From positions 806,001-870,000 of the forward strand of contig OZ252146.1 in the NCBI GenBank assembly GCA_965248735.1: DNA of 64,000 nt. The letters are read 5' to 3'. Below the pieces are notes generated by a model. That model did no database searches and was not told where the DNA came from. It worked only from the letters and a program-made list of their open reading frames with translations. A program made the translations under genes and the position numbers. This DNA comes from Aldehydirespirator sp965248735. GTDB taxonomy: Bacteria; Actinomycetota; Acidimicrobiia; Acidimicrobiales; Aldehydirespiratoraceae. Below are positions 50,567-59,486 of this stretch, piece after piece (position 1 is the first letter of the stretch; each line of letters opens with the position of its first letter).

Positions 50567-52192
50567 ATGACCGCCACCGGTACGGTCGCGGAGCACCTGA
50601 TCGTGGCCGAGCCTCTCCCAAAAGTTAAGCAAACAAATTACATACTTGTAATTTTGACTTCTCAGTGCGTTCGTAGAACATCATCGTGGTTGATCTGCGG
50701 TGCCCTCATCGTCGGTGGCGACGACAGGACAGGGCAGCTCATCGGGTCTGACACGGACGCCGATTGGCTTCGAAAACGCCTCTACGAACTCACCGAACGC
50801 AAGCTCAGCACAGAGATCCGTCAGGTGTTCATCGCTGGAACGCGGCTCCTGGTCATCAGTGTTCCGCAGGCTGTGGAGCCGGTGCCGTTCAACGGCAGGT
50901 ACCGGCAACGGGTAGGCAGGTCTTGTGTGCTCGTCACCAGCACCGAACTGCTCCAGGGCCTGTTCGCGGACGCCGCGGCGGACCCATCTCACCGGCGCTC
51001 CGGGCACTCCATGGACGACATCGCCGAAGGAGCGGTCGCGAGCTTGAGGCGCCGGATATCTGTGGTCGACCGTCTCAAGGCATCTCTCGATCTTCGCGAC
51101 CTGCTCGCCCGGCTCGGACTGCTCCACGACGACACCGATTCTCTCAACATGGCCGGCGAGATCCTCCTGATTCCGCGGGACCAGCCCTCCATCGACTACA
51201 CGCACCGGCCTGTGCCCGGAGCGAAGTCGACGGTCCGCATCCACGAGCCGGGACTGTGCCTGCTCGAGGAACTCGATCTCGTCGAGGCAGAAGCGGCGCG
51301 CAACAACCCTGTCTCTGAGGTTCCTGATGGCTTCGGCATCACGCGGATCCGAGCCATCCCAGAGCGCTCCCTGCGTGAGGCAATCCTCAACGGCGTGTGT
51401 CATAGGGATTGGAACCGGCGAGATCCGACCGTGGTGGAACACATCGGCGACGAACTCCGAGTCACGTCTCCTGGCGGGTTCATCGGCGACGTTACGGCAG
51501 ACAACATCATCACCCATCCCTCTCAGCCTCGCTATCGGACGCTTATGGGGGCTGTCCGCCAACTCGGACTCGTAGAGCAGGAGGGCGTAGGCGTCGACAT
51601 GATGGTCGGCGACCTGATCCGAATCGGTGGCCAGCAGCCACTCATCGAATCCACCGACAGCCCGGCGGTACGCGTCGTGCTCGGCGGAAGACCGGTCGAC
51701 ACAAACTGGCACCGCTTCTTCAGCTCTCTCGAACCAGCGGAAGCTCGCGAAGACACTGATACCGCATTGCTCGTCTGGCGAGCAACGAACCCTGCGACCC
51801 CGTTCTTTACCGCAAAGTCGTGCCACCGCCTCCTCCAGAGAACACAGACCGATGCCCAGAACGCACTGCTCAGGGTGTCGACATACCGGACAGCAGGGGG
51901 TGCACGGCTACTGACGCCCATAGCGATTCCCGAAGCCGGACCTGTGGCATGGCGTCTATCCCAACCGGCGCGCCGCCACCTTGGGATTCCCCAGCCGGGA
52001 CTTGCCGCGGCCACCGAGTGGGTGCGAGAGCGTCGCCGCATTTCCACAGCCGAATACCGAGCACTCACTGGCGTCAGCAACCCAACTGCCGTCGCGCACC
52101 TCAAGACCCTCGCCCAAGAAGAGGGGTTAGTACCGAGCCGTCCATCGGGACGGGGTCCCGGCTTCCACTACCGGTTTCCACAGGATGGCTAG
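50567..52192 (+). CDS. AlbA_2/Schlafen-like ATP-binding protein, N-terminus probably truncated
   Basis: The 541-residue frame has GALIVGGDDRTGQLIGSDTD, the later part of an AlbA_2 domain, and SLREAILNGVCHRDWNRRDP with LRVTSPGGFIGD, the HATPase_4 part of COG2865-like proteins. The C-terminal 90 residues form a winged helix (RRRISTAEYRALTGVSNPT). The usual AlbA_2 opening (an E-FK motif) is absent, and residues 1-40 look unlike protein sequence, so the true 5' end seems lost. Role is unknown; relatives include transcription and defence proteins. Confidence 0.65.
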   Translation: MTATGTVAEHLIVAEPLPKVKQTNYILVILTSQCVRRTSSWLICGALIVGGDDRTGQLIGSDTDADWLRKRLYELTERKLSTEIRQVFIAGTRLLVISVPQAVEPVPFNGRYRQRVGRSCVLVTSTELLQGLFADAAADPSHRRSGHSMDDIAEGAVASLRRRISVVDRLKASLDLRDLLARLGLLHDDTDSLNMAGEILLIPRDQPSIDYTHRPVPGAKSTVRIHEPGLCLLEELDLVEAEAARNNPVSEVPDGFGITRIRAIPERSLREAILNGVCHRDWNRRDPTVVEHIGDELRVTSPGGFIGDVTADNIITHPSQPRYRTLMGAVRQLGLVEQEGVGVDMMVGDLIRIGGQQPLIESTDSPAVRVVLGGRPVDTNWHRFFSSLEPAEAREDTDTALLVWRATNPATPFFTAKSCHRLLQRTQTDAQNALLRVSTYRTAGGARLLTPIAIPEAGPVAWRLSQPARRHLGIPQPGLAAATEWVRERRRISTAEYRALTGVSNPTAVAHLKTLAQEEGLVPSRPSGRGPGFHYRFPQDG

Positions 52193-52304
52193 GCGGCTCT
52201 CAGAGCCATTCGAATGTACTCGGCTTGTCACGCCTAACACCGAGCCAAATCGGATTCGTGCTCCTGAGACTCCGTCGCCGCCGATCAACTAGTCTGGCGC
52301 TGAA

Positions 52305-53459
52305 ATGCGGACTGGAGTGTTCCTGTTCGGCGGCGTGGAGCTGCCCGACGCCGGAGCGGGGCCCCCTGCTCCCACCGACCGCCGCTTCGACCACAAGGAG
52401 GCTTGGCGGGCCACCGAGAGAGTCATCGACATGGGAGTGGTGTGCGACCAGTTGGGGTTCGACTCGTACTGGCTGACCGAGCACCACTTCCAGCACGAGG
52501 GCTACGAGGTGATACCCAACGGGATCCTGGCGGGAACCATCGTCGCGGAGCGCACCGAGAACATCCGTATCGGGATGGCGTTCAACATCGTGCCCCAGTG
52601 GCATCCGCTCAGGCTGGCTGAGGACTTCGCCACCCTGCACAACATCTCCGGCGGCCGCGGGATCCTGGGCGTGGGCCGGGGCACTGTGCCCCGTGAGGCT
52701 GAGACGCTGGGCACCCGCATCGGCAGTTTCGACAATCCCGACAAGGCCGCCGACGACGAGCTCAACCGCCAGCAGTTCGACGAGGCCATGGAAGTGATCC
52801 GCCTGGCGCTGGACAACGAGTCCTTCAGCTTCCACGGCGAGGTCTACGACTTCCCGCCGCCGGGAATCCCGGACCGGGGCGGGTTCGTGACCGAGCTCAG
52901 CCTGGTTCCGCGGCCCCTGTACCCATACGAGATCTGGCAGGCCGCGAAGTCGCCGGCCACTCTGGAGCAGATCCCCCGCTGCGGCTGGGGCGGGGTGTTC
53001 TGGAACTACCACCACACCTTCATCAAGGAGCGCTGGGAACAGTTCGCCGAGAGATACGTGGCCCACCATGGCCGGGAGCTGGCCCGGGGCGAGAATCGCC
53101 TTCTCGTGCAGTGCCTCCGGGTGGAGGACACCTACGAGGACGCGGTCGCATCGGTGCGCGACGGCCACGACGAGCTCTGGAAATTCCTCGGCCCCTACGG
53201 ATGGAGCAAGGGCTACATGGGCCCCGACGGCAACCCGGCCAAGCCGGGGCTGATCCCCACCCTGGAGGATTCCATCGACCAGAAGACCTGGGTGGCGGGT
53301 AGCCCCGAGCAGGTGGCCGAAGCCATCAGCTGGCGCGACGAGCAGATCGGCCTGGAAAACCTGCTGCTGTTCCCGGCCATGCCCGGCGACCCCTACGACA
53401 AAGTCGAGGAACAGCTCCACCGCATCGCCGAAGAGGTGCTTCCGCTGCTGACGGGATGA
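52305..53459 (+). CDS. Luciferase-like (LLM) flavin-dependent monooxygenase
   Basis: The 384-residue protein has the LLM pattern: MRTGVFLFGGVELPD, LGFDSYWLTEHHFQHEGYEV, IRIGMAFNIVPQWHPLRLAE and GVGRGTVPREAE. It would use reduced flavin and oxygen on an unknown substrate. A nitroreductase gene follows 53 bp downstream and might supply or share flavin chemistry. Confidence 0.85.
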   Translation: MRTGVFLFGGVELPDAGAGPPAPTDRRFDHKEAWRATERVIDMGVVCDQLGFDSYWLTEHHFQHEGYEVIPNGILAGTIVAERTENIRIGMAFNIVPQWHPLRLAEDFATLHNISGGRGILGVGRGTVPREAETLGTRIGSFDNPDKAADDELNRQQFDEAMEVIRLALDNESFSFHGEVYDFPPPGIPDRGGFVTELSLVPRPLYPYEIWQAAKSPATLEQIPRCGWGGVFWNYHHTFIKERWEQFAERYVAHHGRELARGENRLLVQCLRVEDTYEDAVASVRDGHDELWKFLGPYGWSKGYMGPDGNPAKPGLIPTLEDSIDQKTWVAGSPEQVAEAISWRDEQIGLENLLLFPAMPGDPYDKVEEQLHRIAEEVLPLLTG

Positions 53460-53512
53460 TGCCGGTACCGGCACCGTAGGGTCTGATCACCACCCGACGC
53501 AGGAGGCCACAG

Positions 53513-54184
53513 ATGCTGGGACTGTCCGTCGACGAATTGCTGACAACGACGCGCGCCGTCCGCAAGCGCCTGGACTTCGACCGGCCGGTCGATCCCAAGC
53601 TGATCACCGAGTGCTTGGGCATCGCGCTGCAGGCGCCCAGCGGCGGCAACCGCCAAGACTGGGCATGGGTGGTGGTGACCGACCCGGACAAGAAGGCGGC
53701 GCTGGCCGAGTATTACCGCCAGTCGTGGTCCGCCTACGTGAAGTCGCCCCACTTCCCCACCAATGCCCCCAAGCACGGTGACCCCGCAGTTCAGGCCTCA
53801 TTCGAGCGGATCGCGGACTCGGCCCAATACCTCGCCGACAACCTCGAGCGGGCGCCGGTGTTCCTGATCCCGTGCCTGCGGCAGAGCCGCGTCGACAGGC
53901 CGTCATGGGGCGGTGCGACCTCAAGGCTGGGATCGGTGATCCAAGCGTCGTGGAGCTTCATGCTGGCCGCCCGGGAGCGGGGACTGGGCACGTGCTGGAC
54001 CACGCTGCATCTGGCGCACGAGCAGCAAGCGGCGGAGATCCTCGACATCCCATACGACCGTTGCCTGCAAGTGGCGCTCATCCCCGTAGCCCACACGATC
54101 GGCACCGACTTCCGCCCCGGCACCCGCGAACCGCTCGACGAAGTGCTGCACTGGGACGGCTGGAAGGGCGCCCCGCCGGCCTGA
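53513..54184 (+). CDS. Nitroreductase family protein
   Basis: The 223-residue protein has TTRAVRKRLDFDRPVD, ALQAPSGGNRQDWAWVVVTD and RGLGTCWTTLHLAHEQQAAE, typical of FMN-dependent nitroreductases. It starts with ATG at 53513 after AGGAGGCCACAG, an excellent ribosome site. It is close behind the LLM gene and could be co-transcribed. Confidence 0.85.
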   Translation: MLGLSVDELLTTTRAVRKRLDFDRPVDPKLITECLGIALQAPSGGNRQDWAWVVVTDPDKKAALAEYYRQSWSAYVKSPHFPTNAPKHGDPAVQASFERIADSAQYLADNLERAPVFLIPCLRQSRVDRPSWGGATSRLGSVIQASWSFMLAARERGLGTCWTTLHLAHEQQAAEILDIPYDRCLQVALIPVAHTIGTDFRPGTREPLDEVLHWDGWKGAPPA

Positions 54185-54260
54185 CCGCAGGGTGCGACCG
54201 ACCCGTTAGAGAGGCAGTCACCCGTGGGCGACGCGTCGACCTTCAGCGGCGAGGACCAAC

Positions 54261-54479
54261 TCCGGCACCGTCCGCATCGATGACAGCGCGGCGTTGGTGG
54301 TGGGCCAGCTGGTGGATGTGGCCATCGAGGAGGACACCGGGTGCATCGTGATGGGCTTGCGCGGCCTGCCCGGATCCAACCTCCAAGCGCTGGGAGTGCT
54401 GGGCCGCCTACCCGAGGACCACTTCGTCGAGAACCTCGACGAGGCCCGTGACATCGCCCGCCGATTGCTGCAAAGTTAG
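54261..54479 (+). pseudogene. STAS-domain tail of a SulP transporter
   Basis: Codons from about 54261 read VRIDDSAALVVGQLVDVAIE, then TGCIVMGLRGLPG and LPEDHFVENLDEARDIA, the C-terminal half of a SulP STAS domain. No start or membrane part precedes it. It is followed at once by a second SulP remnant. Confidence 0.75.
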
Positions 54480-54954
54480 TGTCGCGGCGATCAATATCGG
54501 CTACGACGCCAAAACGCTAAGGCACGATCTCGCGGGCGGCATCACGTCAGCCCTCGTCGTGCTGCCGCTGGCGCTGGCCTTCGGCGTGGTGTCGGGCCTG
54601 GGCGCGGCGGCCGGCCTGTACGGCGCGGTGGCGGTGGGCTTCTTCGCGGCAGTCTTCGGCGGCACCAAGGTCCAGATCTCCGGGGCCACCGCCCCCATGG
54701 CCGTCGCCATGTCGTTCATCGTCGCCCACTACGCCGACAGCGGACCGGAGGCGCTGACGATCATTGTGCTGGCGGGTCTGATCCAGATCCACTCCGCTCT
54801 GGCCAACGACACGGAGTGCATAGTCATGGGGCTCCGGGGCCTACCCGCCACCAGCCTGCAGTCCCTCGACGCTCTGCGCCGGGTCCCCGGAGACCATTTC
54901 GTCGAGAGCCTCGACGACGCCAGGGCGATAGCCGAGCGCCTGCTCGTCCGCTAG
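54448..54954 (+). pseudogene. SulP anion transporter with ~1 kb internal deletion
   Basis: The frame begins like a SulP protein (YDAKTLRHDLAGGITSALVV, FGGTKVQISGATAPMAVAMS) and after about 100 residues jumps at LAGLIQI-HSALANDTECIV to the end of a STAS domain (RVPGDHFVESLDDARAIAE). Intact SulP proteins have about 550 residues. Only the first two or three membrane helices and the last 50 residues remain. Confidence 0.8.
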
Positions 54955-55009
54955 CCAGCCCGGCCGGAGCGCCTGCTCGACCGATAGCCGACCCGGCCGG
55001 AGCGCCTGC
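54934..55009. repeat. 33-bp tandem repeat at the SulP remnant's end
   Basis: The unit GAGCGCCTGCTC to CCCGGCCG occurs at 54934 and 54967, with a partial third at 55000. It covers the last codons and stop of the SulP remnant. Confidence 0.8.
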
Positions 55010-55043
55010 GGTCGGGCCTAATCTCCGGAGGCCCGACCACTCC

Positions 55044-55958
55044 TCAGGTGGGAGATCCAATCCGCTGAGCGGGATGCACAGGGTGGTCGTAGGGCCGCAG
55101 CAGGTAGCGGCGGGCCACGTCCAGATAGCCGCGGTACAGCCCTGCGCCCTCCGACGCCTCGGCAAGGGCGCCGGTGGCGGTCGCCCGAGCCGGCAACTCG
55201 TACCAGGGGACGCCGGGCTCGGCGTGGTGGGCGTGATGGAAGTTGTTGTTGAGGAACAGCAGCCCGAACGCTGACCCCGATCGAACGATCGCCGAGCGGG
55301 TGGCGCCCTGCACCCAACGGTGCTCGCAGTAGGACCTCACCAGCGTGAGCGAGTGCCCCAGATACCACGCGCCCAGCAGGTACTGCCACAGGGGCAGCCC
55401 CATGACTGCGACCGCGAACAGGCCCAGGGCGGTTGCGGCCACAACATGTATGGACCACCACCGGGCCAGCTCGCGGTCGCCCCTCCAAATCTCACGGGCC
55501 TGGTGGGCCAGCACTCTGGCCACCTCCCGGGGCGGGCCCAGCACCATGCGGCCCAGCAGGGTGTGGTGGGCGAGAACCACGGCCCGGCGAATCGGTCCCA
55601 TCGCCTCCCACCGCTCGGCGCTCACATAGAAGCTCTCGCTGTCGTCGGTGGGATCGGTGAGGTCGATGCAGTCGTGGTGAGAGAGGTGGTAGCGCCGGTA
55701 GACGAGGTACGGGAGGCGAAGCGACACAGGCAGCGAGCCGACCGCACAGTTGAGCCGCCGACTGCGGAAGGGATGGCCGTGGATGGTCTCGTGCTGGAGC
55801 GAGCCGTGCCAGGCCACAGCCACGGCCAGCGCGATCACGGTCAGCGGCCACGGGGTAATTCCGTGGAGGGCCACCGCTGCCAGCCAAAGGCCGTGCACTG
55901 CGACTGCGACCGCGATCGTGCGCCACTCGACACCCGATCTGGTCGCGTCCGCAGCCAT
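55044..55958 (-). CDS. Membrane fatty acid desaturase family protein
   Basis: From the ATG at 55958 the protein has 304 residues with three His boxes: HETIHGH, HLSHH and NNNFHHAHH, which bind the di-iron centre. About four hydrophobic segments are visible (residues 14-50, 190-215 and others). GAGAGAGGG precedes the start. It would introduce double bonds or hydroxyl groups into lipid or carotenoid-like substrates; which one is unknown. Confidence 0.8.
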   Translation of the reverse strand: MAADATRSGVEWRTIAVAVAVHGLWLAAVALHGITPWPLTVIALAVAVAWHGSLQHETIHGHPFRSRRLNCAVGSLPVSLRLPYLVYRRYHLSHHDCIDLTDPTDDSESFYVSAERWEAMGPIRRAVVLAHHTLLGRMVLGPPREVARVLAHQAREIWRGDRELARWWSIHVVAATALGLFAVAVMGLPLWQYLLGAWYLGHSLTLVRSYCEHRWVQGATRSAIVRSGSAFGLLFLNNNFHHAHHAEPGVPWYELPARATATGALAEASEGAGLYRGYLDVARRYLLRPYDHPVHPAQRIGSPT

Positions 55959-56094
55959 CAACCCTCTCTCTCGATGCGCAGTTGGAATTAGCCCCCTCCA
56001 CCTGCTGAGGTTCAAAGTAGGGAGAGATCAGCTTCAGAAGCGTGATGAGATGCGCACAATTCGTGGCACTTCCGCACGAAGCGCGAGTTATGTA

Positions 56095-56116
56095 GCGCTA
56101 GCGCAACAATTATTGT
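56095..56116. promoter_or_regulatory. Adjacent palindromes upstream of an XRE regulator gene
   Basis: GCGCTAGCGC (56095-56104) and ACAAT-T-ATTGT (56106-56116) lie side by side in an AT-rich window 14-36 bp before the start at 56131. They may be operator sites for the encoded HTH protein. Confidence 0.4.
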
Positions 56117-56130
56117 ATGATCACAACACG

Positions 56131-56982
56131 ATGATCGGGCAGTCCGAGGTGGTGATCCGGTTCCGGGAACGGCTCAGAGAGCTGATAGCCGACACGGGCC
56201 GGCCCCAATCGGACTTCGCCGCCGAGGCCGGGATCGACCGGTCCACGCTGTCGCAGCTGCTGTCAGCCGGCGAACGCCGCCTCCCCCGGGTGGAGACCCT
56301 CGCGGCCATCGCCGAGGCATCCGGAGCCTCGGTGGATTGGCTGCTGGGCCTGACCGACGGCGGCCCGTCCCGCGCCGACATCGTCCATGAGGAGTTCGCC
56401 CTGAACCTCGACGAGCTGAGCCCGCTGGACGAGGCCTGGATCGAGTGGCACGGGCAGTCGGCCGGCTCGAAGATCCGCACCCTGCCCGCATCGCTGCCCG
56501 ACCTGGTCAAGACGGAGGCGGTCATTCGCCACGAGGTTCAGCGCTACGCCACGATCAGGCCCGAGCAGCGAATCGAGACCGCCACCGCCCCCCTCGAGAT
56601 GGCCCGGGCGCCGGGCAGCGACCTGGAATGCTGCAACTCCATCCAGGCCATCGAGGGCTTCGCCCGGGGCTGGGACGTCTGGGCCGCCCTCGAGCACCGG
56701 CACCGGGTTGTCCAGCTCGACCGGATGATCGAACTATGCGAAGAGCTGTACCCCACGTTCCGGTGGTTCCTCTACGACAGCCGTCAGCGCTACGCCAGCG
56801 CGGTCACGATCTTCGGTCTCGAGCGAGTGGTGCTGTATCTCGGCCAGATGTACCTGGTGCTCAACAACCGGCACCACGTGATGACGTTCGTCAAGCACTT
56901 CGACGACCTCATCCGAGCCGCGGTGGTGCAGCCGCCCGACATGCCGCGCCTGCTGCGCAAGCTCAGGTCCGAGATCACCTGA
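56131..56982 (+). CDS. XRE-family helix-turn-helix regulator with unknown C-terminal domain
   Basis: The 283-residue protein starts at 56131. Residues 5-70 form an XRE HTH (RFRERLRELIADTGRPQSDF, AAEAGIDRSTLSQLLSAGE, RVETLAAIAEASGASVDWLL). The remaining 200 residues form a mostly helical domain I do not recognise (LEHRHRVVQLDRMIELCEEL, FTLYDS-type segments). Similar long XRE proteins are usually autonomous regulators. It is divergent from the desaturase gene and may control it. Confidence 0.8.
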   Translation: MIGQSEVVIRFRERLRELIADTGRPQSDFAAEAGIDRSTLSQLLSAGERRLPRVETLAAIAEASGASVDWLLGLTDGGPSRADIVHEEFALNLDELSPLDEAWIEWHGQSAGSKIRTLPASLPDLVKTEAVIRHEVQRYATIRPEQRIETATAPLEMARAPGSDLECCNSIQAIEGFARGWDVWAALEHRHRVVQLDRMIELCEELYPTFRWFLYDSRQRYASAVTIFGLERVVLYLGQMYLVLNNRHHVMTFVKHFDDLIRAAVVQPPDMPRLLRKLRSEIT

Positions 56983-57013
56983 GAAACAGCGAGGGTAGGG
57001 GATGCCGCCTCGC

Positions 57014-57069
57014 GGTGCAGCATCGTGCTTTCCCGCTCTTGTTCGCTGCGCTCACGGGCCGCTCGGGCC
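57014..57069. repeat. Intergenic repeat also found at 36009
   Basis: GGTGCAGCATCGTGC, TTTCCCGCTCTTGTTCGCTG and CACGGGCCGCTCGGGCC match 36009-36063. Here it lies between the XRE and enoyl-CoA hydratase genes with no palindromic element after it. Confidence 0.8.
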
Positions 57070-57155
57070 ATGGCCTCGCTGAGCGCCTCGCGAGCTTCTC
57101 ATGACGTGACGCCTACCCGCTCGGCCTCTAGGAGCCAAAGGTAGAGTCGGGAGTA

Positions 57156-58001
57156 GTGGCACTAGCCGATCGCAACGTGTCGTTCGAGCCGGAGCGGTTC
57201 GAGACGATAAGGGTCGAGATCGCGGATCATGTCTGCCGTGTGACGCTCGACCGGCCCGAGGCGCTGCACGCCTTCGACGACCGCATGCGCCAAGAGATCC
57301 GAGCCACATGGCGGGCCCTGCGCGAGCTCGACGACGCCCGGGTGGCCGTGCTCACCGCCTCAGGCGACCGGGCGTTCTGCGCGGGGATCGACCGGGACGT
57401 CGATATGCCGGCCCTCGCCGGGCGCGGCAGCCTCTACGGAACGTCCAACGACTTCATGTACGACGATCCCGGAAACGATCTGGGACCGAAGGCCTGCGAC
57501 CTGTGGAAGCCGGTGATCGCCGCGGTGAACGGCGTCTGCTGCGGCGGAGCCTTCTACCTGATCGCAGAGTGCGACATCATCATCGCGGCCGAGCACGCCA
57601 CCTTCTTCGACCCCCACGTCACCTACGGCATGGCAGCCGTGTACGAGCCGATCAAGATGGCCCAGCGCATGCCGCTCGGCGAGGTGCTGCGACTCACCCT
57701 GCTGGGCAGCCACGAGCGGATGACCGCGCAGACCGCGCTGCGCATCGGGCTGCTGTCCGAGGTCCTGCCCTCCGACGAGCTGCAAGAGGCCGCGGACCGG
57801 CTGGCGGCGATCATCGCGTCGCAGCCGCCAGAGGCGGTGCAGGGCTCCCTGCGGGCCATCTGGGCCGCCAACGACATGGGCCGGCTCGACGCTCTGGCGA
57901 TGGCTCCGTCCATCCTTACCACCGGAACCCGGCCGGAGGCGTTGGCTGAGGGCCAGGCGGCATTCGCCAGCGGCGAGCGCATCAAGCCCCGGCTGCGCTG
58001 A
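57156..58001 (+). CDS. Enoyl-CoA hydratase/isomerase family protein
   Basis: The 281-residue crotonase-fold protein has CRVTLDRPEALHAFDDRMRQ, AFCAGIDRDVDMPAL and VNGVCCGGAFYLIAECDIII, with TYGMAAVYEPIKMAQRMPLG. GTG at 57156 is used; a GTG seven codons later is possible. It would act on a CoA thioester and begins a run of small-enzyme genes on the plus strand. Confidence 0.85.
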   Translation: MALADRNVSFEPERFETIRVEIADHVCRVTLDRPEALHAFDDRMRQEIRATWRALRELDDARVAVLTASGDRAFCAGIDRDVDMPALAGRGSLYGTSNDFMYDDPGNDLGPKACDLWKPVIAAVNGVCCGGAFYLIAECDIIIAAEHATFFDPHVTYGMAAVYEPIKMAQRMPLGEVLRLTLLGSHERMTAQTALRIGLLSEVLPSDELQEAADRLAAIIASQPPEAVQGSLRAIWAANDMGRLDALAMAPSILTTGTRPEALAEGQAAFASGERIKPRLR

Positions 58002-58085
58002 ACTCCGAGTTACAGCGGCCCTCGGGTGGCTGCTAGGTTGAGCCGCCCGCCCGCCCGCCCATGCCGCCGAGCCTCGGAGCGCACC

Positions 58086-58583
58086 ATGACCGAGCCCTAC
58101 CCGAACGCCCTCATCTTCGTCGATTTCCCCACCGACGAACCCGAGAAGGCGGCGGACTTCTACCGCAACGTGTTCGGCTGGGTGGTGGAGCCCCGACCGG
58201 CCGGGTCGTTCTACCGGATCGTGCCCGGCCAGAACTTCAGGCTCCCCGACGGCACCCAGGGACCGACCGGCAACCTGCACCTGGGCATCACCAACGTCGC
58301 CAACCGCCGCCCCCACCCCACCGACGACGGGCCCGATCCCCGACACCTCAGTCCCGACGGCCACACCGTGCGCATCTGGATCCTCGTCTCCGGTGACGAC
58401 GACATGGACGCCATCTCCGACCGGGCCGTCGCCAACGGCGCCACCGAGCTGTGGCGGCACCACTACTTCGGCGAGTTCAACGGCTACAACAACGCATTCA
58501 AGGACCCCTGGGGCAACACGCTGGTGCTGTGGACCTACGGCGGCGACGATCCCAAGATCCCCGAGGGATGGACCCAGGAGTAG
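58086..58583 (+). CDS. VOC-superfamily protein (glyoxalase/dioxygenase-like)
   Basis: From the ATG at 58086 the protein has 165 residues with two beta-alpha-beta modules (LIFVDFPTDEPEKAADFYRN, VFGWVV and AISDRAVANGATELWRHHYF, AFKDPWGNTLVLWTYGG). The VOC fold usually binds a metal for glyoxalase, dioxygenase or epimerase chemistry; the substrate is unknown. Another VOC gene follows 7 bp downstream. Confidence 0.8.
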   Translation: MTEPYPNALIFVDFPTDEPEKAADFYRNVFGWVVEPRPAGSFYRIVPGQNFRLPDGTQGPTGNLHLGITNVANRRPHPTDDGPDPRHLSPDGHTVRIWILVSGDDDMDAISDRAVANGATELWRHHYFGEFNGYNNAFKDPWGNTLVLWTYGGDDPKIPEGWTQE

Positions 58584-58590
58584 ACCTGAA

Positions 58591-59061
58591 ATGACCGACA
58601 CCTACACCGTCCATCCTCCCCACGCCCGATGGACCCACATCGCGCTGCGGGTCAAGGACATGGACGCCAGCATCGACTGGTACACCACCCACACCCCGAT
58701 GAAGCTGCTGGACAAGCGCGAGGACGCCGACGGCTACGGCGCCTGGCTGGGCCACGACGACTCCCCCGACAAGCCCTTCATCCTGGTGCTGGCCCAGTTC
58801 TTCCCCGAGTCGGACCCGTTCAAGGACGCTCCCATCGCCACGCTGGCGCCCTTCGCCCACCTGGGCGTCGAGGTCACCAGCCGGGAGGAGCTCGACGCGG
58901 CCGCGGCCGTCGCCGAGGCCGAGGGCTGCCTGGCTATGCCGCCCACGGAAATGCCGCCGCCCATCGGCTACATCTGCATGATCAGCGACCCCGACGGCAA
59001 CATGATCGAGCTCAGCTACGACCAGGGCGTGTACGCCCACGCCCAGAAGGTGATGCACTGA
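58591..59061 (+). CDS. VOC-superfamily protein (glyoxalase-like)
   Basis: The 156-residue protein has WTHIALRVKDMDASIDWYTT, FAHLGVEVTSREELDAAAAV and CMISDPDGNMIELSYDQG, the two halves of a VOC fold with probable metal ligands His and Glu. It is tightly packed between the first VOC gene and the NTF2-like gene, so the three form one operon. Confidence 0.85.
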   Translation: MTDTYTVHPPHARWTHIALRVKDMDASIDWYTTHTPMKLLDKREDADGYGAWLGHDDSPDKPFILVLAQFFPESDPFKDAPIATLAPFAHLGVEVTSREELDAAAAVAEAEGCLAMPPTEMPPPIGYICMISDPDGNMIELSYDQGVYAHAQKVMH

Positions 59062-59447
59062 GCGCCACCAGCGATCCACGGGCCGTCACGGCGTCGTATC
59101 TGGCCTCGTTCGGCTCCGGCGACCCGGAGGCGGTGGCCGCCCACGTGAGCGACGGCTTCTCCAACGTGCACACCAGCGCGCTGGGTCTGCCCAGCCGGGG
59201 CAGAGCTGATTACCTCGAACGCTTGGCCGACTTCTTGGTGACGTTCGCCGGCCTGACCTACGAGGCCGAGGAGATCCTCGTCGAGGGCGACCGGGTCGCC
59301 GCGGCCTACGTGATGCGGGCCCGAGCGGACGGCAAGCCCTTCGAGATCCGAGGGGTCATGCGGCTTACGGTTCGCGACGGCCTCATCGAGCGCCGTGTCG
59401 ACTACTTCGACAGCCTGACCTTCCTGCGCCAGACCGGCCAGGCCTAA
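59058..59447 (+). CDS. SnoaL/NTF2-like protein, apparently with a CTG start
   Basis: The frame encodes SATSDPRAVTASYLASFGSG, then AHVSDGFSNVHTSA, GRADYLERLADFL, and ends DYFDSLTFLRQTGQA, a SnoaL/ketosteroid-isomerase-like fold of about 130 residues. No ATG, GTG or TTG lies at the right place. A CTG at 59058 overlaps the preceding stop (CTGA), and AAGGTGAT stands just upstream. I infer CTG initiation; otherwise translation would begin deep inside the fold. Confidence 0.65.
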   Translation: MSATSDPRAVTASYLASFGSGDPEAVAAHVSDGFSNVHTSALGLPSRGRADYLERLADFLVTFAGLTYEAEEILVEGDRVAAAYVMRARADGKPFEIRGVMRLTVRDGLIERRVDYFDSLTFLRQTGQA

Positions 59448-59486
59448 CCGCGCCAGGCCCGGCAGGCCAGCCGTAGGCTGCCCGCC

